A stretch of 64,000 nucleotides of DNA from Mugil cephalus (Eukaryota > Chordata > Actinopteri > Mugiliformes > Mugilidae): positions 37,181,599 through 37,245,598 of the forward strand of contig NC_061770.1 of NCBI RefSeq assembly GCF_022458985.1. The letters are read 5' to 3'. This document shows positions 1 through 14,300 of the stretch, piece after piece. Position numbers and translations under genes: made by a program. Below the pieces are notes generated by a model. That model was not told the DNA's origin and made no database searches. It saw only the letters and a program-made list of their open reading frames with translations. Numbering within the stretch: position 1 is the stretch's first letter; each line of letters opens with the position of its first letter.

Positions 1-54
1 GACACAAGTGCACACCTGTCCCTTTGATCATGTGCTCTTGTATTTTATCTTGTA

Positions 55-60
55 AATAAA
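55..60 (+). terminator. possible poly(A) signal of an upstream plus-strand gene
   Basis: An AATAAA hexamer lies at the left edge in AT-rich sequence and could end the 3' UTR of a gene lying outside the window. No coding sequence for that gene is visible here. The following 1.9 kb (to about 2,000) holds no gene, RNA or repeat that I recognise; its short open frames look like chance. Confidence 0.25.
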
Positions 61-2013
61 GATCTGAAGGGGAAAAATATCAAAGGCTCCATCTGTTGTC
101 AGAATGCTGCCGCCCTGGCTGCTATTAATAACCCTCGCACTGGCACAGGTCACCGGACACTGCTGCATGGGCTTCCCTGATATTTCTTTGTGTAAATACA
201 CTCAAGCATACACGCACTGTGGCCTCCATTAGCCGAAGCATTCGGACGCCGAAAGTCTGCAGTCATTCTCGACAGTCCATTTGGCGACCGTGCTGATAGC
301 CCTTCAATGTTATAGACCTCTTTGCAGCATTATCGCTCCACTACACGCTGCTCCTTGGGTTATTATCTAACACTCTGACCTTGCAGGAATCTCTAGCATT
401 AAGCAGCACAAAATACAAACAGGGGCTGATATCACGAACTTGCATGCAGAAGGGCAACTCAGTGAGACGTTTTTACCTCCCTTAACTCTCATTGTGGTTT
501 GATTTATGGTCTGTTTGTGTTTTTTCCACTGGAACGTTCGAGAGAAGATGAAAATGACCAAGAGAAAAGTGTGAAAAAGTTACAAGTATAGGGAACGCAA
601 GTGAAGGAGGAAAGGTGAGCATTTCCTTATCTTGTGCAACAACTAGAAAACTTTACGACCCTCGAAATAAAGACATCAAACTCACTAAAAGCAACACGGT
701 GGATCCAGAGATGCAGCGGAGTCTGGCGTTCACTTCAAGGCCTCCTCTTCATCGATCACTGTGCGCATTGTCTTCACGTCTCGCAGCTTCCCCCGCCATT
801 TCTATGGCAACAACATCCATCTCCATTGCTATGCTTTTGTTCTACACCTTTTCTTGCCTGAGGCTCACCTTAACATCAGTATTAGTGAGAAATGGGTGCT
901 CTTTCTCCGGTAAAAAACCCTCTCCATCACTACTGATTTCACATCACTGCTGCTGCCAACACGTTGGGTAGTTTTAGACTCTCTAGATACGCCTCAGTGG
1001 CCGTTAAGGCTCATGTTGGCTTTACTCTCTTGTGTTGTGTTTTCTGCTTTCCAAATTATCTCCTTTACTTTAATTACTGCTCCGACATCACTAAAAACAT
1101 TTCCGTTTGTACTATTCAATTGCAGTAATCATGTTAAATCTACCATTTAAGAAAATCCTTTCTTTTTCTGGGACTGTATAATCTTTCGGTTTGTAGAAAA
1201 CGAAGGCATCCCAGACAAGGTTGACCTATGTGCTGCTTTCAGATTGCTCTCAGCCGAGTGTACCCAGGTCACATCCAAAGGTGACGGACTATGTTTCGAG
1301 GGATGACACTTCTCCAGCCTGACTCAGATTACAGTCTAAGTGGCCACATAAATTAAGCTGATATATGCCTTTACGGATGTAATGGACTAGATCAAATGCA
1401 TACGGTTACCTTTTAAAGTCCAGAGGAAAATTCCTCCTGGTCTGACCAGTCTCTTCCAATCGAGGTTTTATTCTGATGTTGCTGTCTGCCACGGTCTCTT
1501 TTTCTAGTGGGCCGTGGGCAGCACCAACCTAGAAGTTAAAATTCAAGACATTATTATTTTTTTCTCAGGACACCCTTTAAAGTGACTGCACTCACTGCTG
1601 GGGCAAGGACGTAAAATGGGAATTTTAATGACAAGTTCCTGCTCCTGTAAAATAACATGCTGTAAGCCAGGAAGCTTTAAATATTAAGTATTAAATTGAG
1701 TTTTGTAATATTAAGTCCAATGGACTCCCTTAAGACTTCCTAGTAGAGACGAATCACGGGATGAAGAAGACATTAAAAGTGAAACGAGCAAGACATGCCG
1801 CCTATAATCCGCTTCAGCTTCAGCCCATCAGAGAAAGTCAAGCCCCCAATCAACTTCACACTCCACCCTGCCCACTTGCTCTCCCCCCAAAAATATCTCC
1901 ATTGTCATAAGCCATAGCCCGTTGCCAATCCTTTACCCCATCCCGCCCCCTCCACTTCCTCTACCTCCCACCCGCCTTCCCCACAGTGCTAACCTCATAT
2001 TGGTGAGCACCAA

Positions 2014-2348
2014 CAGGTGCCTTCCCCACAGGCTTCCCAGTACAAACACATTCCGCCCTCTCGTCACTCCCAGTGCACGCACCCAATCAGGCCGTGGTTT
2101 CGCCCATTGAGCCGCGGCCACAAAGAGACGAAGGGACATTAGAGTCGTTAGCTGAGCAGTGCTGGAAGGGCCAACTAGCTGTAATCGAACTGGAGGTGTG
2201 CGCCGATTTGCCTGAGCTAGAGAGGTGCATCCGAGCTTTGTAGTTAGACACTCATCTATTCGGATTCCAGGTAAAGCTGTTTCGGGGAAGTGGCGGACTA
2301 TAGCCAAGAGAGGGGCCTTTAATTGGCACAGGAGGAGTTTTATAAAAG
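2014..2348 (+). promoter_or_regulatory. putative core promoter of the acetylcholine receptor gene
   Basis: A TATAAAAG box lies at 2341-2348, just before the first coding exon, and a CAGGTG E-box lies at 2014-2019. Muscle receptor subunit genes are known to be driven by myogenic bHLH factors through E-boxes, so the E-box fits the gene. If the TATA box is used, transcription starts near 2370. That leaves a very short leader and makes the ATG at 2381 (or 2399) the start rather than the in-frame ATG at 2354. This is inference from motif position only. Confidence 0.4.
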
Positions 2349-2380
2349 ATGTCATGACGGCCATCACTGGACAAATAAAG

Positions 2381-5300
2381 ATGAAGCTGAACGTTCGAAT
2401 GAACGCGTTTCTCATCGTGTTCGGCTGCTTTTGTCTCGCTTCCACTGGTAAGGACAGTGCAAGGTATGGTGGCGCCATGTACTTTCGCTTGCATTGGTTT
2501 TAATTAGACAATGACCTCAGGGTTAAGGTTGGTGATATTTTTAAATCGGATGGTGTTAATTCCAATAGGAACTAATTTTATAGTTCACATAATTAAGCTA
2601 AACTTGTTTTCTTAATTTCAAGTTTATATGTGTGACATTCCTGGCACTATACAAGCGAAAAAGGTTTTATAATCCTTAATAACTGAGGTGAATTGTCCTT
2701 CTATACGTTCGAATGTGAAGTAGACAAGACCGAAGGGAAGAGAGCTGGATAGAGAACAACAAATATAAGTGACTGACTTTGACTTTGACCTCTGACCCCA
2801 TACTTGTTTTGTGCTTGTATGCGACCTGTGCTGCGGTCTTCCCATTCCTCGATCTGCATTAACACCACCACTACCTACCTGTTAGCGGATGGGCTGCCCG
2901 AGAAAGAATCCCTTGCCCCTCCACTTCTAATCATAGGAACTTTTTTTTATATATTTATATATTTCAGACAGCTACAGTATTATCTGATTACAGACAAGCA
3001 TCTCAGCTTCACTGCGCAACTTCAGTTAAATTACTATTGATTGAATTTATCTGTTTATTTTTTGGGTGGTTAGGGTGAAAATCAATCTGACAGAATTTGC
3101 GCAGACTAGGTCTTATCTAGGCTCGTCTGAAGGACTTTGACTTTGACCTTCCTACCCTGCAGTGGGAGTGGAAAAACAAAAATCAAAACTCCGCAGGGGT
3201 TGTGGCGTATTCTTGTTCTTTTGTGAGTACTGGCAGTCAGGGTGAGTTTACAACTGTATTCCCCAGTGACAATAGGGAAATCCCAATGGAAACCAAAGCC
3301 CGTACTTCACGTCCTCCTCATTGGTTCCAATGTCGTCCTTGTTAAAATAGTTAAAAAAAAAAAAAAAAAAAAAAATCCAAGACTGCCACTTCTCCTTGTT
3401 GGCACACATGTAATGAATCATATTAACACATCATTGTCAGTTAATCAGAATTTATTTTTGTCCCTGATAGAGCTGGTATCTCAGACATCCCTTTGATCCC
3501 CTTCCCTTGGTGCATATCAATTACATTAGCTCAGTCACCTTTGCTACCCATCAGGCACCACCTGCCCTACTGACTGTATCCTTTGCTTGCCCTGCCTGTC
3601 CTTATCTGTCTCTTCTACATGTTACTTGGTCACATATTTGAAATGAACGACGGCACGTGTTTGGAGATGCTTGTCTTCAAGCAACCTCTTAAACTACACG
3701 TTTGCTGAGCAGGCCAGTGACTTCTCTTCCACGCTCCTTTTCAGATCAGCGAGTGACGATTTGTTTTGTACGTGTGTTGTATTAGAATATGAATCATACA
3801 ACAGAGCTACAGTCCATCCTGAGTATAGATTAGATGATATTTTTAGCATCTTAGTGGGAACTAACCCCCCCCAACCCAGCCCCCTTTCAACCACAGCAGG
3901 TCTGACTCACTGATCCAGTGGTCTGATGCTGGATTCACATGCTCTTCAGATGGTCTCAGTTCCCAAGTTGGGAAGTAGTTTTTTTCCAAATCTACCAAAT
4001 GTTTTTTTTGTGCTTTTTTTGTTGATTTGTCGAGAATGACACGGACGCTAAAGAGAAGATATGTTGGTAGTCGCTCATGTGCACGACAACAAGACAACGG
4101 AGCCATGAGATATGATTAATTTCAAATCTTTTGATGACAATCGTAAGGTTGTGGGTATTTGCTCAAAAGTTTGGTGGTTGGTGCTTGTGAGCGATGGATA
4201 ATGAGCAAGCAAGGGAGACCACATCTTCTATCTCACTATCTGTTGAGACCAGATTTTGCTGACTTTCAGAGTTGTCCCGTCCTTGGGGGCGTTCACTGAA
4301 ATTCTTCCGAACAGAAACAAATATTTAAGATTATTCTGGCTTCACATGTCAGTGGATCAAACTTGACGATTGACTCTCGGTCAACCTCTTCACCCCATTC
4401 CGTCTTTTTCTTTATCCACCTCTGTCTTTTTTTGGCTCCTTTTTCATCAATAAGTCAAGTAAATCATTATTCAAACCTTCACTTTATAGGCGACTAAAAA
4501 GTTATTTTAGATCTCAGATCTTCACATATTGTGCATCTCCAGCAATTTCCCATGTAAAAGCCTTCAGTGTGTGACACGTGATATATTCACTTCTGATGAA
4601 AACCTCCATCATTAAGGTTTCCTCTGGTTTCCTGGCATGTCACCACTGACATTATCTATTTAGTTAAAGTCCATCTTCACACATGGATGGTAAAATTACA
4701 AGTATTGCTCTCCAGCTTATTACTTTGCATTCATTGTACGACATCCTCCATTCTCACCTTGCTTGTTTTTCTTCGGCCCTTCACTTTTCACCCTTGTCTG
4801 TTCTGTTTTTTTTTTTTTTGTTGTTGTTTTTTCTGGTAATGGTGACTCTTGGTTCATTTGTTACCATTTTTCGCCTCATTGTGTCCTGTCATCCATGTTT
4901 CCATCCAGGAGCGTCGGAAACAGAGCGAAGACTCCATCGGAAGATATTCCAGGACTACAACATGAAAGTCAGGCCGGCTCGAAGCTGGGAGGACAAGGTG
5001 ATGGTGCGAGTGGGGATGACCCTCTCCCAGCTTGTCAGCTTGGTAAATAATGAAATGTCCAAGACACACTCGTTCACACAGGCTTTATTTTTCAAGTTAT
5101 CCCATGTAAATGGCGCGCTATCTCGCGCTCAAGACACCAACAGACTCTGTAGACCAGATTACTGCTGGGTGTTGCAGGGTCACCCATTCATCCTGATCCC
5201 CATTAGTTTCCGTAGAGGAGGTTTGAAAGTAATGGCGCTGTCATACACAACAAGATTTGGTGGCATCACTAATGTACCTCCCCTCCCCTCTCTCTCTCTC

Positions 5301-8300
5301 TCTCTCTGTGTTTCTCTATCTCGCTACAGAATGAGAAGAACGGCGAGATGACAACCAACGTGTTCATGAATTTGGTATGAGCTCGAAAGCATTCGTCTTC
5401 ATCACCGCGCCTCGCTCCGACTCCTCTCTGGCCTTAAATAGATTTGTCACTTTTTATAACCACAAATTATTTCCTGCTTTATCTCTCTTATTCTCTGACT
5501 CACTCGGCCTCCCGTCTCCCACTAATTACAATTCAGGACGGCTGGACTGTTTGTGACAGTCGTGCGTGTGTGTGTGTAAAGGACTTGTCAAAGGCAAGTC
5601 TTTCTTTCTGTCTTTCTTTCTCCTGCTTCACCACTGCTTTCCCCCTTCCCCCTTCCCTCCATCCTTCCCAGGAATGGACAGACTACAGGTTGTCATGGAA
5701 CCCAGCAGAGTACGACGACATTGATGTGTTGAGAATTCCTCCCAACAAGGTGTGGCGTCCTGACATATACCTCATAAACAAGTGAGTGTCCTGTCTGCGC
5801 TCACACTTACACAATCACCTCTCATGGCAAACAGAAAACAGAACGTCATGATTAACTGCTCCAAAGACAAGGTCGACCCGCCATGCAGAAGATAGACTGT
5901 CGTGAAACACAGAGCCCGAATCACTTTGTTGACCCTTTGACTTTTTAGCAGGTCAGAACTTTGGGTTCTACTCAAACATCTCATATATCAAATGGTGAAC
6001 ATGCGTAATATTCATCACCACGAGTGTGTGAACAGTACATCTTTGGAGAATTTCTAGCCTTGTAGAGACAAAAAAAAAAAAAAGGTAGAAAAACATTGAA
6101 ATTTTTTTACGTCTGATTTGTTTCTGACTCAGCTACAACATATTTGTGAATGTAGAGAAAGAATTTGGCCACTCTGACATGTGAGCGTCCCGTTTGTCCC
6201 TGCAGTAACGATGGCCAGTTTGACGTTGCTCTGTATGTCAACGTCTTGGTGTACAGCGACGGGACAGTCAACTGGCTCCCACCAGCCATCTACCGCAGTT
6301 CCTGCTCTATAGAGGTGATCCCACTTGTTCAGTTAACCCATTTAAATGCATCTCAGTTACATGGTGATATCCTGTTGATATCGTGCAAATTTTGCACAAC
6401 GGTTTGGGTTTTTCTTCCAAACAACAACCCACAGGTGGCGTACTTCCCGTTTGACTGGCAAAACTGCAGCATGGTCTTCCGCTCGTACACGTACGACGCC
6501 TCCGAGGTCGACCTGCAGTACTTCCTGGACGAGGAGGGCAAAGAGATCCATGAGATTGTCATAGACGAGAATGCTTTCACTGGTTAGTGCTTTTAATCCT
6601 GAGGCTATATTTCTCTTTTGTTGTATAACTATGATCACCTGTTACATTCAAGCCCTTTCACACGGTGCTGAATAAGCAAATTAGATGTGGCTACATCTCT
6701 TTGTATTAAGAGTTATGAATGTAACTGTAACCTAGAAAGCATCTTTCTCCAGATTACACAGAAGTTCTGCAATCAGAGGAGCTGGGTTTACCAGATCACT
6801 GGGTGTCCTATACATTTAGAATAAAACCTTCCCATTTTTATTTTTCTCTACTTTTCCTCCCTTCTCCTTACCTTCTACCTCTCCGTCTCCCCAGAGAACG
6901 GAGAATGGGCCATTTGTCACAAACCGTCAAGGAAGAACGTCAAAGAGGACCTGTACGAGGACATCACTTTCTATCTCATCATCGAGAGGAAGCCTCTCTT
7001 CTACATTATCAACATCATTGTGCCCTGCATCCTCACCAGCGTCCTAGCTATATTCGTCTTCTACCTCCCTCCCGGAGCAGGTCAGCGCATCCGATGTATT
7101 TTGACATTGTGACTTCGCGTCACTGCCAAGAGGATGTATGGGAAGTGATGCACTGTCCAACGTCATGGCAAGCAGCATGCGTCTAATTCGGGCTGCTCTG
7201 TGAGCCAGTGCAACCTTTAAAGCAATGTATTCATATAGATGGGAAGGGGCCAAATCTGAGGACTCTACTTTGTCAAGTTTTGGCCTTGTGTGCCGCTCCT
7301 CTTCGGAGTGATGTTTTACTGACATTGCAAAAAACAACAAAAAAAAACATAGAATCATCAGAAAGCAACAGGATTGATGGCGTAAACATGGAGCATAAAC
7401 CCGCTTTAGGTCATCTGTGGCTGAGTCAGCACAATAGACTAGTAAACACAAACACGTCTTTGAGATGCACTTTAAAAGCTGAAGCATTTTTCCTTCGTAC
7501 TGTGTCTTAAATTCTGTCCATGTCAGCGTAGAGCAGAGGTCTAATATTTTCATCCTTACCATCACAATTAATCCCCCAAACTGCCTACTTCCATTCACAG
7601 GGGAGAAGATGACTCTCTCCATTTCCGTCCTCATTGCTCTCACCGTCTTCATGCTGCTGCTGGCCGACAAGGTCCCAGAGACGTCCCTCGGCATCCCAAT
7701 GATCGTCAACTACGTCATGTTCACCATGATCCTTGTTACCTTCTCTGTCATCCTGAGCGTTGTCGTTCTCAACCTGCACCACCGGACGCCCAGCACGCAC
7801 ATCATGCCGCACTGGGTTCGAATGGTGAAGATGGGTTCTTTATATAACAAAAATAAATAACCGAGCTTCCCTTTTAGCCAGTGGACAAATGTTTAATCTC
7901 CTATTTCGAAGGTGTTTATCCACTTCCTGCCCAAATACATCGGCATGGCGAGGCCGAACCCAGAGGAGCCTCTGCTGAAGGAGGAGTCTTCTGACGATAC
8001 GCACATCCGAAGCTACAATGGACGACAGCCTGGGGGAGAGTACTTCTTTCGCAAGATCAACCCTGATCTTGTCATACCGTGGAGAGACAGGTGAGGCCAC
8101 CTGTACTAACCAGAAAATACAATCCGTCTTTTCGTGACACATGTAGCTTTCATATGCTAATCGGTTATGGTGCGAATATCCAGGGACTTCCTTAGTTACC
8201 CCTTTTTCTGCAGCTGCAGTTGCATAAATCTCTTAAATATTGCTTTAGGTTTGACGAAAATATGCAGCACATTACATTGGATCAGACTTCATAGATCTAA

Positions 8301-11300
8301 TTCTTGCTTTGGGTTATTAAAAAGGACAAACTGCCAAAAAGTTACACAGTCTATCTTCTCATCTGTCAAGACTGTAAAGAACCGGCGAGCCGCAGTAATG
8401 ACCGCGGCAGTCGCTCCAGGCTGAGATGTGCTGATCCTGACGTTGTACCTGAGGAAAGCTATTTCGATTAATGTTAATAAAAGCCAGTGCAGGCATGAAT
8501 CTTTCCTTGTAGGGTGTGCCAAAGTGTGAATGTTGCCTCCGATGCCAGACCAGCTATTACAGTAAAGTACACTGTGTGCTGGACTTGGCAGGATTACGAC
8601 CGTCATCACAGCGGCTCTGAGAATCTGTCAGGACCGTAACAGTATGTGCACTTCCTTCAGGCTCCCATATTTTATACCACGTCCAGTGCATCCGCGTGAA
8701 ATAAGAGAAACGATAAATTTCAGTGATTGAGATTCAGACGAATCAACCAGATGGAGTTGTTCTTGAATAAAGGCTTGGAAAATGTTACAAATTATATTTG
8801 AGCGTTACTACTATACATTTACCATTTACCAATTGAGATTGCTCCAATCTGCAGAACATATTTGAGTGGCACTTTTTTTTTTATTGATGGTAGCTGTGTG
8901 GCTATAGACAAAGTAATGTCACTCCATCCCCAGTCCACTATAGCCATGAAATGACACACTAATATTTATGGCCCCTAGAGGATAACCACATGGTTTTCGT
9001 ATTTCATTTCAAAATGATCTGAAATCTGCACCACTCATGTACAGGTTCGACAACAACACGAGTTGTCACTTCATTAGCACATAGAAAATGTAGAGCGAAG
9101 CAGTATTTTTCCATTGTAGAAATAAACGGAAGGCAATCAACCAATCAATTGATGAGTCACTGACAAGTCATTCCTTCACTGGGTCTGGTCTGTCCCCAGT
9201 TTGGCAAGACAGTCAGCTCCATATATTGCAAGATTTTTAGATAAAAAAAATACATTTACTTTTACTACACCACTAAAAGATTTACAGTATTGTAAAATCC
9301 CACTGTCAGACCTCTGAGGAGCTTTTTCACCCTAAAACAGAACCTATGTACCAACTTGCCAAATATACAGTTGGTGTGAGATGATTACGTTAATTGGAGA
9401 TCAAAGACAGATATTTAATTGAACTATATCCATGCATATTTAAGCTAGGTGACTAGTGTATGTGAGGTAAAAGGAGAGGCTATACACCAATCATCCATAA
9501 CATTAAAACCACTGACAGGAGAAGGAAATAACATTTACTGTCTTGTGACAATACTTCAACCTGCATTCGTTTGGATGTTACTTAGACGCATAGCACCCAC
9601 CTAGACCAGACCAGGCACCCCCACCCCATAGCGATGATGCTCTTTGTTGGCAGCAACCTGACACAGACACACAAAAACCTATGCAAAACAGCACAAGGTG
9701 TTGACCTGACCTCCAAATTGACTAGATCCCAAACTGATCAAGTATCTGAAGCTCCTACCCTTAACCAAAAGGAACCTTCTAACTAACAACATTGTGCTGC
9801 TAGACACCTCAGGACACCCTCAGAAGGTCCATGTCCATTCTCTGATGAGTCACAACTGTTTTGTTATGCCTGGTCTGTGTATATAAGACACCATTTTCGC
9901 TCCGGCTAATCAGCTAGCGGGCCTCAGGCCTTCCACTCAGCCCAGGGCCGTCATCATAACCTGATCTGCAGTCCCCTGGAGCAGATCTGGCTGGTGCTGC
10001 TCTTCTCTCATGTCGTTCCAAAGGCATCAGATTCTGACCCATGGTCCAGTGTGCAGTCGCCAGCCCCTAAGCCTTTGTTTTGGTTGGGCATTAAGGGGTA
10101 ATCCGACAAAAAAGGAGGCGGAGGGAGGGTGTGCGGAGTGGAAGGCTGGTGCTGAGTGATGGTTGGCTTTTGTTGCTTTAGATGTGGGGGGAGATGGTGG
10201 CCGTGCTATCAACGCAGACAGAACCACTTAAAGCCACTTCTGTGTATCTTGTAACTAGTGTCTGAGAGGTTACAGCACATTTGTTTTGTCTGGATGCTCG
10301 GAGTCGAACGCAAGCTGCCTGCTGCATACATCTCAATTTGTGCAACTGGTTTGTGCAAAGTGAACACATTCATTTCAGCGCCTACACGTTTGTGTGTTTG
10401 AGTGAGCATGCAGGCCTCTTATCTTGCCAGTACACAAGTTAGTATATTTACAGTAGAGGGTCTTACAGCACATGTGCCTGTGTGAGTGCGCGTCACGGTG
10501 AGAAGGGCTGTGTATCTCACACAGGCACGTATCTGCGGTAATGAATACAACCCGCGGAATGTGTATGGAATGCAGCATGTAGAGCACCACATAGCTCTGC
10601 ACCGAGCTGTGACCACACGCGCACACATACGCACACGCCTTCCCTCCCTTCCTAGAGGGGCTAGTTCATTTTTTTTGTCCGGCACTCCATCTGTTGTCAC
10701 GTTGCCTTTCTGTGACACAGATAACTTGTCCAGCCCCGCCACCACCACCCCACACCACCACCACCGCTGCCCTCTGACGCCCTCCTCCTTCTGGTGCCAG
10801 ACTTTTCTGCACCTCGTCAACACAATACACACCTCGAACACTGTATAGCTGTGCGCTGCGAGGAGAAGGAGCGAATGTCACAGGTCTCTAGAACAGAGAC
10901 CTGGGCAACTTAAATGACGGAGGTTTTCCGTATTGAACCAACATACGTGCACGCATAAAGATTCCACTCTTCGACAACAAAGGGTTTGAACAAGCAGACA
11001 TTCAAAGATGGAAGAAAAATGCTGCACAGCAAACCAACATAAACGCATTTGGTTAGTTTTTACATTTCACCGATCGGTATTTTTTTCTGCATCGCTGCGT
11101 TACCTCACCCCTAGTGAGTCACTAGGACTGTTTCTCTTTTAAGTAGAAAGCTTTACCTGTTGGCTAACGAGTTTTCTTTTCCCATGTTTTTCGCCATAAC
11201 TTGCCCTTTCTCTCTCTGATCTTCTTCTTCTCTTTAGTGTTTATAACAGAGTCTGGCCACTAGCATTATGTGTAATTATCGCCACACTATTCTCTGTCGC

Positions 11301-14300
11301 CACCTACTGGCCCGGGGGTTCTTTCTCGCTGATGGAGAAGACTTAGCAGATGCACTATGAAGCTAGCGGTGAACTGTGTTGTTACATCTTAAAACAGTTT
11401 GGATCAGGAGAGGAAATGTTTTTATATTTTTCAAAAATGAATCAAGTTGCCCATCCCTGCTCTAGACGATGACATGCATCGTAAAAGTTGAATTTCCTCA
11501 ATGGGGATTGATAAAATATGATTTTAATTTAATGTTTTACTGACGAACTAATTAAAGCAAAGACTGTGGTGTAGTGAAGTGATCAAACTCCTTTTCGTGT
11601 GCTGTGCTCATGGCATACATACAGTACATGCCACCGGGGGCTGTATAGATAACTCATTTCTACTAAAGTAACCGTCTTCAGATTCCAGCGCATCGTTCAT
11701 GCAGTTTTATCATGTAGCTGCTTTGGTAGCATTCTCCAGACTCGCTGAGCTGTGGTGTGACATGTGGTTTATAATTTGTAGTCACACCCCCATTCGTTTC
11801 CCCGTAATGACAGGCAGGAACCAAAACTCCTCTCAGATTAAGTCATAAATAACTATTCAAATGTCACACACACTGGTAAAGAGTCGTACCCTCATAGTGA
11901 AACAAACCCATAGCTTTTCAAGACTTTCTGAGTCAGAGGAATCAAAGAAATTTCAGTAAATAAATGCGCATCAAGTGACCATTATCTCTGGTTATCACTA
12001 TGAATCACGCTGTTTAGTGAAATCTGAAAGAAACACATATTTGTAAGAATAAACTGGATTAATTGCATTTTTAAGTATATTTCAGACAGTTACGACCTGT
12101 CTTTGTAACTTTAATTTTTTTCCCCCTAGATATATCCACCTATTTATCTGGATCTATCTGTCTATTTCTATCTGACTCTGAAGAAAACACATTCAGGTTT
12201 ACAAGAGATGAAGGGACAATGTGGAAGCCAAAGGGCAGCAGGAGGAAGCACGGCTGAGTGCTCAATACTAACATTCAAAATCATTTTTAGGCTTCAGTGC
12301 ATTGCAATGAAAACACACAGCACCACAGCATCTACAATAAGATGCTGGCTGAGCCTCTGGCCCACTGGTGAAATAATTATATATTTGAAATATCCGTCTA
12401 ATGGAATATCTATTGCTTACTCATGGATTTAGAGGTTGCTGCCGAACAGAATGTTTTGTAATTGTGCAACTTCACAGCAACTGTAATCTGTTATCTTGTA
12501 GCAGGTAGGGGGTTCCTACTTAATCTCTCCATCAGTTTGGGGTCCTTGGTTTGAAAAACGTTGAAGACTCCTGATCTACAGTCTTACATCTCTTGGCTTT
12601 GCATAGACTGCATGCACATGCACATATAGTGAGCACAAACACACCATCATCTGTCTGCTTAGCTCTTTGTTGACATCCTGTATATATAGCAGATGTAGAT
12701 GTAAATATTTCAAACAGCAGTCGTGGCTGAGCAGTGACTTTACAGCCTCTCACCAAGCATGCAGGCGGTCTCCTCCTGTGTTTTGCTTTGTGGAACAGCT
12801 GTGAGCGGCAAAGAACGAAGGGGTCAGAGGTGGAGGCGCATTGCGTCGGCGTTGACCCGCCGATGGGTCAGCGTCACCCAGCGTCAGGAGTGTGCCGCTG
12901 TCACTCAGCGCTTGAAGGGCACTCAAGGACCCGCATAGCGTGGCATGCTGTGAAGAGGCACCTCTGAAAAAAAAAAAACTGGTCCACGCCGGACGACTTA
13001 TGTCGCGGGCGGAGGAGGTGAACAGCGCTCCGCTCGTGACGCGTGACATATGCAACGTAAATCTGAGCGGATGAGGTGCTGCTGCATTTTTTGACTTCTT
13101 GTGGAGGACATGTGTCTGAGTGTTGTCAGGACGGCTTTCATGAGATATTCCCCAGTTTAGAAGTTGTTTTCTTTGGAAACAACTGTCAGATTTTTCAGTG
13201 TAGTAACACACATGTGCACTTTATATCACCATATATCACTATATATACTGGAATATATATATATATATATATACACCAACCAAGTTCAGTCGGTGAATAT
13301 AACATTTATTTTCTGCTTCTAATTTATAACACATACAGTCACTTACCCTGCACATTGTGTGTTATGTTTTTATCACTTTTAATTTTCATTTAAAAATATA
13401 TATATTTATATATAAATAAAATAAATTATAAATATTATATATATTTATAAAATATACATAATAAACTACTTAAAACTGTTAAATACTGCAATAAATGCTG
13501 TTAAGACAGGACAGAGGAGGGATTACGGAAATCCAGATATCTGCATACACATAAAAGTTCCATGTCCATGACATTCAAACCTTATGGTTTTTTATCCAAG
13601 TATTATTTTTAATTATTGGAACACGTTTCTTTGTGGTGAAATGTGCACAGCGCCATCGGTCTCAGCTGTGTTTTCCTTTATCGCTATAATTAGAAAACAT
13701 TAGCGCGCTAAACTAAGGCGGTGAAAGTGGAGGGTGTCACTGTGAGCACATTCTTAGCATTTGGCTGAAAACGCAAATACAGACTCTGGTTTGGTATTTT
13801 GAAGGCTGTCTGAGAGTTATCAGAGTGATTCATTCAAATATTTGGGAAACAGGATGTCACAGTCAGTCTGTGAAATTAGATTCGTGGAGGTGAAGTTTTG
13901 TTTTTTTTTGATAGTGTGAAAGCTGTAAAAGTGAAATACTGATATTTTTAAGACCCACCTTTTCAGTTTGACTTTTAATTAGATCTTAACTTTTTATATA
14001 TTTATTTCTTTATGTATTGGTTATATCATTTACTTTTTTAGTCGTTTTTTTTTTATTTTGTTATGAATGTAATTTTATCACATTTTAGCTTTTTTATTAT
14101 TTTTAGTCAGATTTATTTTTTTTTTCACTTTGTGCTCTCATGTCTTAATTAATTTCTACTCATTTCTACTTGTTTTTATTTGCTGACTGATTTTACCTTG
14201 CTGTTGTTGGTTTTATCCAGCCTCTGGCATTTCCTCAGCACAGCTGCACATCTCTTGCTCTTGTTTTAATAAATGCTGCTCTTATTTGTTGTGCTTCACA

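Noticed and set aside
1933-2478. 181-codon minus-strand open frame over the chrnb1 promoter and first exon
   Set aside because: Antisense shadow of the promoter and signal-peptide exon; composition is dominated by the C-rich promoter strand.
4683-5351. 222-codon open frame across chrnb1 exons 2 and 3
   Set aside because: Only the exon 2 portion in this frame is coding; the rest reads through introns.
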